Shown piece by piece: positions 12,095-25,300 of a stretch of DNA of 64,000 nucleotides. Location: assembly GCA_022575985.1 (NCBI GenBank), contig JAKSXM010000288.1:1515501-1579500 (forward strand), in the 5' to 3' direction. The DNA comes from Anagrus nilaparvatae. Taxonomy: Eukaryota > Arthropoda > Insecta > Hymenoptera > Mymaridae. Made by a program: the position numbers and the translations under genes. The notes below the pieces were generated by a model. It worked only from the letters and a program-made list of their open reading frames with translations. It ran no database searches and had not been told where the DNA came from. Position 1 is the first letter of the stretch, and the number at the start of each line of letters is the position of its first letter.

Positions 12095-13085
12095 TAAGCA
12101 GCTCCACGTAAGCTGAACTTCATGACCAAGCATTCATAAAGACCAAGAGTAGTAATAAGTGCTGATTTTAAGATGTCTTCTGCTACTGAAATCTGGTTAT
12201 AGGCTCTTTCAAGACACTAAGGTTAAAAATACAATTTTACCATGTAGTATGTTGGTAAAGTGGTAACAGTGTGGAATCGAATAACAATCTGAAATTGTCA
12301 TTGAATTAAACCTGCGAAAGTCTCCACAAATGCGCGATTTATCTATTAAAAAGTGGTCGTTGACTCAGGTTCAGAATTAGAAGACAGTTTCATATCAACA
12401 ATTGCCCCAACATGCTCCTGAAGTACCATAAATCAAAGAAACTAATTTAGCCATCTTGCAATATGGTGAGGCAAGATGGTTACATCATAAAAAACTACCT
12501 TTTATTATCCAAGATTTTTATCTTGGATAAAAAACAGGTACCAGCTTCCTCGTGGAAACCAGGGCAATGCTTTCTCTGCTACCTGAGTCCTTTGCTACAA
12601 GCTGTAAACCTGAAGACTGTACCAGAAAGATCTCGACAAAAGTTTTCAACTTCTTTGTCGGTTTCTTCTTGGCTCGCTAATTACAACCTGTGGAACGAAA
12701 GAACTAACTCTGGACTTTTGGCTTGGTCGTTTAATCTACTGGACTTTTGGCGTTGCAGCTGTACCCAGCTCAATTATCGGCACAGCTTCTTGGTAGACAC
12801 CAAACTTTTAATCGATATAGTAGATCATCGCCTCATCGAAAAATGCTCACTACGCTTCGCTTAACGTTTTTCAGACTTTACTAGATATTTACGCAGTTTT
12901 TTTACACTCAGCGATTTTCCGAAAGTCACTAGGTGGTTTCTCCCAAAATTAAAGCAGGTACAAAAGTCAAACACTATATTCCTACCACAGATCATCCATT
13001 TGCTGAAATTTCTCCAGTTGTCGTTAATGAGAAGGGATGCCAGGTGATTAATGAAGCTCTGTGTGTGGCGGCGCTATTAGCATTT
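12095..13085. other. GC-richer block, possible retroelement debris
   Basis: Composition differs sharply from the AT-rich surroundings. A plus-strand open frame of 133 codons (12463-12864) includes FLVDTKLLIDIVDHRLI, faintly like a retroviral-type aspartyl protease (FLVDTGA), and 12960-13010 reads VKHYIPTTDHPFAE, faintly like the start of a gypsy reverse transcriptase domain (HHI.TTGPPV). Both hints are weak and in different frames. Confidence 0.3.
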
Positions 13086-16000
13086 TTTTAAAAACTAATA
13101 TTCAAGTGCACCATGTTATATTTTTAAATATTATATATTTTAACGCCCCAAATCTAGACATTAAACGTCCCAAAATGAAAGCTCTAACTGCATTTAGTCC
13201 AGAGCCTAACTCACAGAACTTGGCGCTATAATTCACTATCTGACATGCCTTCTCATAAATGGAAAGTTTGCAAACGTGGTAATTGAAAAAGGCGCGATTA
13301 ATTTTATAAATTAAAATAAAAAACACTACCAAACCATTGACACTAAGGTTTCTTAAAAATAAGAAAATATTTTCTTGAATCAGAACTACATCAATAGACG
13401 AAAATTAGTTACTACATTAAAAAAAAATAGCGATTTTCCCTAAACTACACTCATGTATAAAAACTAGTCATTAAGTCTAAAAATAAAAAATATTTATCAT
13501 ATTTAAATAATTATTTTGATGACAAAAATATAGGGAAAAAAATTTTCACAAATTTAGGTATCGGATCAAAAATCTTAGTTAAAAGTACAAAAAGGTTAAT
13601 AAAATTAATGTTAATCACACTTTTATAAAATTATAAATTTCACCATCGATATTTTAATAGATCACGTTTTCTCTCATAAAAATACTTTTAAATTATCATT
13701 TATTTTAAACTAAAAGAAGCAGATATGCATAAATGAAAATACATTTTCGATATAATTATGTTATTATTAAGGTAAAAATGTTTATAAATTATAAACAATC
13801 ATGGATTTCAATATTTTTATATACCAAAGGATATATAGTACGATATTTCTTTACAATTAATGTTGGCCTTCAGTTTTATGACAATCTTATGCACAGTTTA
13901 ATATATGAAAAATTCCATGTTAAATGTTCTTCTGCATTTTCTAATTTATGCTAAGAAGTCGCTGGATTGAGTCTATAATCTCGTAAAAACTCCTGAAAGT
14001 AAGTCCTTGATTCAATTTTTAGCTTTTGTTTGTTTCACTTTTGATTTATAATGATGATTTATAATATGTATGTATGTATAAATGTATATTGTATGTATCA
14101 ATACTGTATAATGGTCAAATAAATAAAATAGTTATTTTAATTTATTTAAGGGGCAGTAAAAAATTAAGGATTAATTTTCAAAGAAAAAATTCTCCGAGCA
14201 AATATACTATAAAAAGATCCAAACCCACAGTTTTGAATCCACCAAAGTCTTAGCAATGTTTCCCTCTTCTTGGATTTTCAATTTTTTGTTAACATTTAAT
14301 GAAAATTAGGTTTTTTCAAAAAAGTTGGATTTTAACCTGTACTGCCCCTTAACAGTTTTTAAAACAAACTTCAAGTTTTTTTAATTCTTGGTACAAGAAA
14401 ACATATTTTTAACTGAATCTGGTGACTCCCCAATAAAACGTCTGGTATGAGATCCATATATGGATAACAAGTACTTGTTGCAAAATTATAAAAAAATAAT
14501 CCTCCGATGTTCAAATAAAAACGTATACATCAGAATTCCGTGATTTCTAAACCATAAAAATGAGTAGAAAAACGTATAAAAATTCTCATTGAAACTGATT
14601 GTTTGGAAATAAAAAACCCTGGGATTTAAAAAAAAAAAACTGATTGAACTGAACTCAGAATTTAAAAGTATGATACCCTGCAATTTTTTGGGGTTATCAG
14701 TCTCTTAAAAAATGGCATTATATACCATGCCTTTAAAATCTTAGTTCAACCCAATCAGATTATCATGCATTTTTCAAATTTTTTGGCTATTGTCTTCCCT
14801 CTACCCCAGTTTCTCAAAGAATTACTCGTATTGATAAAAGTCTTGTATCCTGTATACGGGAATTTTTCGCACTCTGCATTTCAATTTATGGAAAAAGGAT
14901 GATTTTTGAGTATTTGTGATTTAAAAAATTATTTACAGAAAAAACTTCATTTTCTGCAGAATTTACCGTATAGAATGTTAAATCGCGATAAGCATAATCA
15001 ATTTACTTATAAATAATAAAGCTATTTGCAATTTAAAATTACATAAATATAGCAATATATATTTTTAATAACTGTTATTATTAATAAAACAGTCTATAGA
15101 AGAGGATATTCTTTTATTAAAATAAATAAATAAAAATCACAAAATATTGAACAATATTTTATATATTATTTTATTATTTTACATATTTTTTTTCTTTATT
15201 TAATATTATTTATGTATGTAACATTGCTATTATTACATTTAAAAATATATAAATTTACTGCTAATAAAAAAAAAGTAATAATAATTATAATAATAATATA
15301 ACAATTACTTGTACGTTCATTAGCCTAGTAGTTTATTTTAAAAAGCTGATTGAGCTGTCGATTAATAATTGAAATTTAAAAGGTTATTTAAATTCTAAGT
15401 TTTGCTGAGCATATTAAAATTTTTTTCTTCCTTTTTCTACCGAAAATTCGTATTTTGAAAAATTTTCAACTTTATTTTTTTACCTAATTTCAACATCTAA
15501 CTGAGAGTTCAATCAATTTTCTAAAATAACTACCAAACTAATATTTATATTAATTATGTCAAAATACTTTATCAATAGTAATAATAATAATTGTTTAAAA
15601 ATATGAATAATTTTACATTAATAACTAAATTAATTTAGCTAAAAAAAAAGCATAAAAAAAAATTAAATTGCTTAAAAAATAAAGAAAATTTTTTAAGTAC
15701 AATTTTTAATTTAATTTGTCCAGTTTTCTGAAAAAGATCTTTGTGTAAAAAAATTTTTGGAGCGTTGGTTATTTTAGCATGTTTGGGTTTTTGTAATATT
15801 TTAATTCATATTTCATTTACAATTTAAAAATAAAGACATTGTGCTATTATACAATAATTCTTAGAAATCAATTATGGGTAATTCTGTTAGATCATAATTA
15901 TTTATTTTTATAAATTTTTTTACTTTTATTACTTTTTAATTTAAAAAAAGAAATCTGTACATAATAAATAATATTTTTTTTACAAGAGGAAAAAAGTAAA

Positions 16001-17258
16001 TTTTTGCAGAAATTAAAAAAATAAATTTTATTTAAATGCTTTTTAATTTTTGCAATAGGGTGGTCAAGTCGTATTACCTAAATACTACTAACTTGATGGT
16101 AGGCAAATTTTATGAATAATTCAGTTTAATAATACTTTTTTTAAGTTCAGAATTCGTAAACAAATGGTTACATTTTTTCTTATTTTTAGTAAACTAAAAA
16201 TTGACTGAATTTATATCTGAAGTAACTGAATTTCAGTAAATTTATAACAAATTTATAACTCAATAATTTATTTACAAAAAAACTATTAGTTTATTTAAAA
16301 GGTTTAAATTTACTACGACCTAAAAATGAATCCATCGATTAAAATGATTAAAAAATAGAATAGTTGCTGATTACAATTATTTAGATCTGAAACATTTATA
16401 TTCCGCAAATAGTACAAATTTTTTAGGGCTTTACCCTAGTTTGTAATTAACGTACGATCTGGGGTACTTTTTTTTACTTTCATGGTCTAAATATAATTTT
16501 CTTTCTCAGCCGGGAGAAAACTTTTCGATCACCCAGTAATGCAAAAAAAGTTTTTTCGACCCGTTATAGGAAGATTTGTTGGCATTTTTGTTGATAACCA
16601 TTTCAATTAGATAATTAAAATTTTTATTTATTATGTACAGATTTAATTTTTTTTAAAGTAAAAGTGTAATTATGATTATCTTATTTACAAAATGTTAATG
16701 ATAAATTTTAGTATCTTAAAATTTTAATTTTTCTTCCTAAATCAAAAAGTTTGTAAAATTTTCAAAAAATGCAAGTATTTAAAACTAAATTAAACAATTA
16801 ATTGATACGTAATACTTTCATTATTGGTAACTTAAAAAAAAAAAAAGTTACTTAAAAAAATTACTGGCATTATTAAAATATACGTAAAAATACTTAAATA
16901 TACGTAAAAATTAACAAATACATAATAAATGCCAAAATAAAAAAAAATGTATAAAAATAAAACATTTTAGCAATTAATAACAGATAGACTAGCGTTATAA
17001 ACAAAATATAATTGTTATCGCTTTTATAATTTTATATAAAAAATCACTTAATTTATTGGACGGATATTTTTATGAGTTTTGATTTTTTTTAAATAAAATA
17101 TATAATTTAAGTACTTATTTTTAAAATTATTCATTATTTTATGAAAATTCACAAAAAAATAATAATTTTTTTCTTCGAAATATACAAAATAGAATCAATT
17201 ATCAAATGAAATTTAAAATTTCAATATTTCCTAATTTACATATAAATTAAAATTTTTT
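13086..17258. other. Intergenic sequence downstream of the chitin-binding gene
   Basis: Apart from the 207-bp piggyBac-like MITE at 14146 and a GC-richer dispersed piece at 16437-16570 (ACGATCTGGGGTAC, CAGCCGGGAGAAAAC), I find only AT-rich sequence. Open frames at 13102, 13733 and 14486 have no recognisable similarity. Confidence 0.55.
14146..14352. mobile_element. piggyBac-like MITE, 207 bp
   Basis: TTAA-GGGGCAGTA at the left and TACTGCCCC-TTAA at the right form a TTAA target duplication with a 9-base terminal inverted repeat. The interior is non-coding. Its end sequence differs from the 57-kb element, so it belongs to another family. Confidence 0.7.
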
Positions 17259-19392
17259 TCAAAGTTTTCTAAAATATTGATCATCGTTTTCTCTTTCAGC
17301 TGCAGCTTTTTCAAAATCTTCATCATTTCCTCTTCGGTTCCATGCTTCTTTGATTTCATCTTCAGAGTTCCAAGATCTACTTGTGCTTTGAGTAGGAGCA
17401 GGTGTTCTAGTCGATAAATTTGTTGTTGAACGTGATTGTTCAGTAGCAGCATGATATTGGTTTCTACCTCTATGAATTTTTATATTATCTTTTGGTTGAG
17501 CTGTCACTCTTTCAGAACCTGGTAAAATTTTATTGGGACCTGGGAATCCATTTGTCGTTACTTGGCTGCTACCTCCAGATGGCCTTTTACCTAAGAATTT
17601 GGGTTCCGTTTTTGATTTTAGTTTCCAAGAAACTATGGTTTTTGTTGGTAAATCAGATTTTCTATTATTGTGATTGTTATTATTTGGATAATTTGGCGGT
17701 GCTGCAGTACTAGCTTGATGTTGGAAATTTCTATATGTTGTGGGTTGATAATTTTGGTTTGGTGGCACAGATGTTGAGCTTGGATAATTTGGTGATGGCG
17801 TAGTATTTGATGAATACTGATGATTTCTGTAGGTTGTTGGATTTTGATAATTGTGATTTGGGGCAAGAGTTGTAGTTGATGGATAATTTTGATATGTTGT
17901 TGGACTTGTTTGGGTAGGATAATTTTGCGTATTATAATTTCTGAAAGTTGATGCACTCGTTGCACTTGGGTAATTTTGAGTTGGTTGAGGAGTAGTTTGA
18001 GTTTGTTGATTTTTACGAGGTAGCAGATTATTTTGAGTTGGATAATTTTGATGAGCAGTTGGAATTGGTTGATTCTGATAATTTTTGTACGCAGATGACG
18101 GTGTTTGTGTGGGGTAATTTTGTGTATTATAATTTCTATAAGTTGTGGAAACAGTATCACTTGGATAGTTTTGCGTTGGAGTTGGAGTCGTAGGACTTTG
18201 GTAATTGCGTCTGGTAGGTGAATTGGTTGGATTCTGATTTTGATTTGTTATTACAATTTTATTACTCTGATGTAATGGAGCACTCGTCGGATAATTTTCA
18301 AAAGTCGTTGGATTGGAAGGACTTTGATAATTCCTATTATAGTTTGCTACTGTTGTTGGGTTTTGTTGATTTCTTTGAATTTGTTGATTTACTTGAGTTG
18401 ATGGGTTTTGATAATTTCTTTGAATTTGTTGATTTACTTGAGTTGATGGGTTTTGATAATTTTTGTTAAAAGACGCGGCTGTTGTAGGATTTTGTTGATT
18501 TCTTTGATTTTGTTGATTTGCAGAGTTTGTAGGATTTTGATAAATTTTATTAAAAGTTGGAGCTGTTACTGGATTCTGTTGGTTTCTTTGAATTGGGGGA
18601 TTCGTTGGATTTGAGGGGTTTTGATAAACCTTATTAAATGTGGCTGCTGTTGTTGGATTTTGTTGATTTCTTTGAATTGGCGCATTTGCCGGACTTGAAG
18701 GGTTTTGATAATTTTTGTTGAAATTTGCTACTGTTGTTGGATTTTGATAATTTTTCTGAACTGGTGATCCGGTTTGAGTTTGATAATTTTGATGTGGTAA
18801 AGAATTTGTTGGATTCCGTTGGACCCCTTTTGTAACAGATGATAAATCTTTATAAAAATGATTCGACGCCTCAACATGTAATGAAAAGTTATCATTATTA
18901 CTGCTGCTACTGGTTTTATTGCTCTTTATTACGTTATTATTGTTGTTGTTGTTGTTGTTGTAATAATTGTTGTTGTTATTATTATTAGCATTGTAATTAT
19001 TGTTTTGATTGTTGGTATTATAATTATTGTAATTGTTGTTATTATAATTTCTCGGCCGCTGTTTTCTCAAATCAACGCTGTCAACTTCTCGTTGAGTTTC
19101 TCTATCAATATCATCTTCGCTTGGATAATTATCAGCCAGATCAGTATCTGATTTTGGTGGGTCATATTCACCACGTGAATAATAATTAACTTCAAATTTA
19201 TCATTATCAGTTAAATAATCAAAATCATTTTGAGTGGTTTTTGTTGAATCGTATTTGTTGTAAACGTTGTTATCATTTAAATTGTTGTTGTAGTTGACAA
19301 TGTTGTTGTTACTTTTGACAATATTATTTTGCGCTTTTTTCGAACTGTCTGATAAACCGTTGTTGACGTAGAAACTAGACTGTTGATTACTT
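17259..19392 (-). CDS. CPAP1 gene exon 5: Asn/Gln/Pro/Thr repeat tail
   Basis: This 2134-base exon codes residues 351-1060 with no stop until 17259. The order is an acidic Asn-rich part, a polyasparagine tract coded largely by AAC triplets (plus-strand TTG runs near 18940-18990), then many degenerate repeats such as NYQNPTTxAxFNK and QNPSTQVNQQIQRN. A basic C-terminal 130 residues ends in DDQYFRKL. Low-complexity Q/N/P/T tails are common in cuticle and mucin-like proteins; a matrix role is inference. Antisense reading frames across this exon are artefacts of the repeats. Confidence 0.85.
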
Positions 19393-22300
19393 CTGAAAAT
19401 AAAAAAGTTTTTCTTTTTTTAATTGAATGTTAAGATTGAAAGCTGAGTTTCTACTATTGATGTTTAAAAGATAATATTTTTTATAAATTTTTTAAAGTGA
19501 TTGAAAATAAGCATTTAAAGTCAAATTATATGAAAAAAAAAAAGTGTAAATAGTAAAAATTTTGAAGGTGAAAGTTTAAGGTATATTATCGATTTTAGTA
19601 ATGATTACCTCGTCGTGTACTCTTTTTCTTTATTATAATAAGATTTAGTAAAACCTCTCGGTGTATTATCAAAATTATGTTCAATTTTTTTTCTTTGATC
19701 TTGTCTCTGATTATTATTATTACTATCATACGAAATAGTATTATCACGCGATAAAAATGTTTGCAAAGTCGTTGGTGACGTTGGAGTTGTTGTTGTCGTC
19801 GGTACTGTTTTTAATGTTGTAATCGTAAAATCATAACGTCCTGGATAATCTCTATCGAACGTTGTATCCTTTCGCCAATCTTCATGTCCTGAATAATGCA
19901 GTTGATCGTGCCCGTCAGTAGTTACTTGAAAATTATTTGTGCTGCCGGAAGTCGAACTTATACCAATATTATTTCCGCGATGCTCTTCTTTATTTGGAAC
20001 TGTAAAATGAATAAATATATTTTTTAAAGATAGTTTAGTAAAAAAATTATATAATTCTTAAGTCGTTTTGCGACTTAAAAAAATAAATGATTTTGAAATT
20101 TTTAATTTTATGTATGAGTTTTTTCATTTATCTGAACTTTTGTAAAATATTGTTTATAATTATGTAAGAAATTAGCAGTAATGTAGTATACTTAGTTTTA
20201 ATTATTTTTTTAGATAATTAACAAATTTTTAATATATATATATATATATATCATTAGATTTAAAGATATATTAATAATAAAGTTTAATAGTTAATTGGAT
20301 TTTAATTTTTTTTTCTTTGATTATCTAATTTTTATTACTTTGAGTATATTACAGTGAAAGTTTTAAGACTTTATAATACTATATTTATATGTCTTTTTTT
20401 AAATAATAATAATAATAATAATAATAATATTGTTCATGACTTATAACATTAATAAAGAGACAAATGTATATATGTAAAATTAATATTTTTTTTTCCTTTT
20501 TTTAGAAAGTTTTTTTTTTGTATACCTATAAATAATTAAATAAATTTTTTCAATTTAATATCTTATAATAAATAATTTTTTAATTTTTTGTTTTATTAAA
20601 TTAATCAAATTAATAATTATTTAAATTGCAATTTATTGAATTATTGTTTGTATATGGGGTGATTCAGCTAATTTTGCTAAACTTATGTTAAAAACTTTTT
20701 TTTTTTAGGTATAAAATTTGTAATTTTTTTTAAAAATGCTAGAAATTATTATTATTTATGATGACGGTCATTTTTCATTTGCATTGCGTATCTTTAAAGA
20801 ACTATGATTTGGTCACTATTTTTAAGAGTAGCTAGAATCGCCATACATTAGTGGGGTTTGTTCAGAAAGTGTAGAATTTTAATCCAAATTATAATTTTGT
20901 TCAAAAATACAGGAGTTATTGACAAATATTAGGGAGTTACGTGCATCTCAAGTAAAATATATGTAAGGAATTCAATAGCAACTGGGTCAAAGTTGAAAAT
21001 ATGGATCACAGAAATAGGACCAATATATTTGTTGCCGAAAGTACTACTAAAAATAAGTCATTTCCTTAACTTTTAGCTTTCTATTCAGTTTTCGATTTTT
21101 AGCAATCATTTTGGTATCTCAGACCTATTCTATTGAATTTATTCATAATTTGCTTATTTATGCTAACAAATACTTCTATTTCAAGGTACAAAATATTTTC
21201 CTTGTGGGTGCTGGAAATTTCGAGGAAGTTTCGAGGAGGTATCCCATAGATTTTGATTCCGAGGACCAAATGTTGATTTATACTGCGCATATACGAGTAA
21301 ACCATCGTTTACGCTTTTTTTCTTTGAGAAAAATACCTCAAAATATGTATAGGTGCGTTTTTCTATTTTAATTGGGCTTTAAACTCTATCATGCTTTATA
21401 ACTGTATCTCACCAAAAAAAAAAAAATTTCCATTGAATAAGCTAATTTAAATGCTCAAAATGATTTGTAAATACCCATCGATATTTTTATTTTCAGCTAA
21501 AATATTTGAAATTTAAGATAAAATTAAAGGCCGATTAGAATAAATTTTGTCTGTATACTTTTGAGAAATGTCAATTTGAAATAAAATAGTATTTCACGGA
21601 TTTCTTGCTCATAAGTTCAAATCAATTTTTTGACCCTAGAATCGGCTCCTACGGGATATTTCCTATCGAAACCCAAATGAAAATAATTTCATGATAAAAT
21701 TCACATTTAAGAGAAATATACAAAAAATTAGCTGCTAATTTTTAAAAATTAGCAAAATCCAAAATTGCTTGTCAAAAATTTAGAATCGAAACTTAGGGTT
21801 AAAAATTGCCATGGAGATTTATTTTTAATAAAAGTTTTTGGTAAAAAGTACTATAAAACCGAAGAGAAATGAGCATCAGTTTGAAACTCGTTTGATTTAA
21901 ATTTACCAATGCATATATTTTTTTAAAATCTTTTATAATTTACTTTATGAATCATTTGAAGAGCAGAAATAAAAAAATATTTAATACAATAATAATGACA
22001 TAAAATTAAAAATATAGCTTTTTAAAAACCACAAAAATTTTCCGTAAATAGCAAAATAATTTAAAAGTTAAGATTTGTCTTTAATTAAATTTTTTATTTA
22101 TGAACAAACTAAAACGTAATTTTACTACATGAAGTACTTAATTAATGTGCATACATTTCAAATTTATGATAATTTAAAAACGCTAAATCATATAAAAAAT
22201 AAAATAAAAAATAATAATTGCATATTATTTTAATTTCACATTATATATATCTGTTCTATAATTACAAAATTTTTCTATTTTTAAGAATAATAATAATGTC

Positions 22301-25300
22301 ATTTTTATGAAAATTTTTCATGTTTATGAATAACAAAGGATAATCCAAAAATTAAAAAAAAAATCAAAACACTTGGAATTGACTTAACAGGCTAATAATA
22401 CAAATTAAAAAATAGGACAATATTTTGTTAAATTAGAAGTGCCATGGAAAAAAAATAAGTATTCAATAAAAATTTTTCTTAATTTTTATTAAACCAAAAT
22501 TTTTGAAAAAGAAAATTTTGAAAGAAATTCCAGAGTCTCAGATCCAATAAATCGAGCAATATCGAATTTCTTACAAACAGAATTTTCATGGACGAAAATT
22601 TGCGATTAATTTCAAAATGAAAAATAAACAGAATATATTAATATATAAAATTTTCACTTTAGTTTTTATATTCGAAAAATTAATTAATAATGGATTTCCT
22701 AGATCTAGAGCTTCTATGGAAAAAAATTAGGTATTATATCCAAAAAAGATCGTAATATCTATATATTCTTTAAAATGTAGGTAAAAGAAGTAGCATGCCC
22801 TAATTTTACTCTTGTCGCAATCTTGTCCGGGGAAACTTCAAAGGATGTCTTTAAGAGCGAAATTTCGGATGATATCGGGTATTGAATCTGAGATGTGTGA
22901 CTACAGGGTCGATACGGCCAGATAACCTTATGATTCTCATATTTAAGTGACTGTCAGAATTGCTCTAATAGGTTCAGTTGGTGATACCTCATAGAAATTG
23001 ATTAAACATTAAGTATATGGTGAGTAAATATAAGGAAACACGCGAGGTGTTTGTCAACTACTTTCATGAAGTCATGTAGACACATTATATGTTGAAAAAA
23101 ATGCTTTTTCGAAGGCAACTAGTCTGAGAATCAGAAGGTAGGTGAGCAAAATCAATAACTTCATAAAATTACTCAGGGTAAGTTTTCTCATCGGAACATC
23201 AGGTTGAATATCCTTGAAATAATCTTTGAGTTTACAAGGGCAATCAGGGTAAGCTTGTATATAATGCGATACATACTATTTTTAACATTATTTGTTATGA
23301 ATTTATATGGGTAAAAACACGCATAAGATATGATTCTTACAAAAAGACTTCATCTGATTGCTCTCATATTGTGCACACATTTTTTTATGTATAAAATAAA
23401 ATTCGCCTTTAATTTTTGGTCCTCTAGATGGAAAACTGTCTAAATTAGACCCATATGAAATTTTTGGATTTTTCACAGTTTTATTCTTTCAGTTTCACTG
23501 GCATTCTTTAGTAATATACAGTTTGAGTCATTTTAAACGATACACTAAAATTAATAAATATTTTTTTTTTTTCAAATTATGAAAAATTAACAGTATTAAT
23601 TAAAAAAGTGTAATTTTAGTTTTAATTTATAAATTAATCGTATGTGAAGTAGTTTTGTAGTCAAAAGTATGTAAACATTTTTTCAGATAGATTATTAAAA
23701 AAAATTTTCAAAAGATTATTAAATTGTTATTATTACTTGGTTTTAGAAGATTTTATTGATATAATTACTTTTTGGTCGTTTTTTAAGGATTCTTTTAAAT
23801 TGTGCATTAAAAGTTTATTAATTCCGAAATGAATCCTACATTCTTAAATTTATGAATATTTTGACCATTAAAAAAATGCGAAAACAAATAAAGTACCACA
23901 TATTTTAGGCAAAATGCTATTTTATTGTAAAAAAGTCAAAAATTCGGTTTGTAGGTACATTAATCAATACATTCATTCATAAAATATTAACAAAAAGATT
24001 TTTTATATTCAACCATTATAGATAAAATGCATTTCGATGGTAAATTATTAGTTGCTACTTTTAGTGTCAAGGATTCTGCAGAGTTTGTATTATTTGTGAC
24101 ATTCTTTGATGTAGCGGGCACAAGATTATCAAGTTTTTCCCCAATGACTTTCGATTTTTCTTTTTCCCGATTATTCAAATTTGTTTTACGATCTTTACTT
24201 GAATCTATCACATTCTCATTTTTCTTAACTTGAGTTTTTCGTAAGATAGATTTTAGATTTTTTGGAGCTTCAAAATTTGGTTCGTAAATTGGTTCGTCTT
24301 CTATATAATGCTCAATATTAGCATCTTCATTTATTCTTACTTTTTTTGTGGGAACTCCAGAAACAACCTGTAATAATTAGAAAACAATGTATTTGATAAA
24401 TTTTTTAGTGACTAATAAAGTTGTTCTCATTAAATGTACTTGCGGCACTTGTTAAAAACACAGCAAAAACAAGTAAAATATTAATATTTGCCATCTTGTG
24501 AGAAAAATAAAAAATACTTATTTAGTAAGACCTTATTCGATCAGCTTCTACGTGATTTAATTGAAGATTTACACAATTTTGAAGCAATGCTATTCCCATA
24601 GATAATAAATACTTAGATAAGCTGTTTATAATTTCGAAAGACTTCGTTTGATAAAAAAATATTTTTTATTAAAAATTAGTCAAAAGATCCACTTTTATCT
24701 CTAGTTTAACAAATAGATATTTTACTGATCATCACATTGTGATAAAACTGATTTTAAAAAACTTTAATTTTTTTTATAAAATTAAAAATAGGTATAATTA
24801 TTAAAAAAAAAAATCAGAATAAAAAAATATAAAGACTCGTAGGGAAATTTTATGGAAGCAATAAAAACTGACTTAGAAATAGTTCACACGTAATTTATTT
24901 TATTATAGAGCGAAGCTCTACTTTATACCAAGAAAAATTCCAGTTCTGGAGAACAGGATTTTAAAAAAATTATAACAAATCAGATAGATTTCATATTTGA
25001 AACATGTACTTTAATCATCTTACAGGAAAATTGTAAAAATTTTGACAAAAATCTAACATTTTTAAAATCATGTGCATCATCCGATGATGGTTGACTTCGG
25101 TCTACACGTTTTTAATGGCAGCTAGTGTAGATAAAATATATCACATTATCCAGCTATTTCTTTATACTTTACATTGTATTAAAAAAATATTTTTTTATCA
25201 AACGAAGTCTTTCGAAATTGTAAACAGCTTACCTAAGTATTTATTATCTATGGGAATAGCATAGCGTTAAAAATTGTACATAGATCTTCAATTAAGCCGC

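Noticed and set aside
12463..12864. 133-codon open frame in a GC-richer block as a gene
   Set aside because: No signal peptide or recognisable domain; only a faint protease-like FLVDT word in probable retroelement debris.
17492..18469. Open frames on both strands at 17492-17713, 17633-18160, 18218-18469 and 17231-17452
   Set aside because: They overlap the repeat exon of the chitin-binding gene in other frames; the repetitive codons leave alternative frames open by chance.
21099..21371. Overlapping frames on both strands at 21099-21371
   Set aside because: They lie in a fold-back repeat, have opposite overlapping frames and show no family features.
22790..23280. GC-richer patch as a Copia-type retroelement
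   Set aside because: I tried several minus-strand frames and found no convincing integrase or reverse transcriptase motif.
24027..24233. Plus-strand 68-codon frame in copy A and its mirror at 25617-25823
   Set aside because: Both are antisense shadows of exon 2 of the secreted-protein genes, present twice only because the genes are duplicated.
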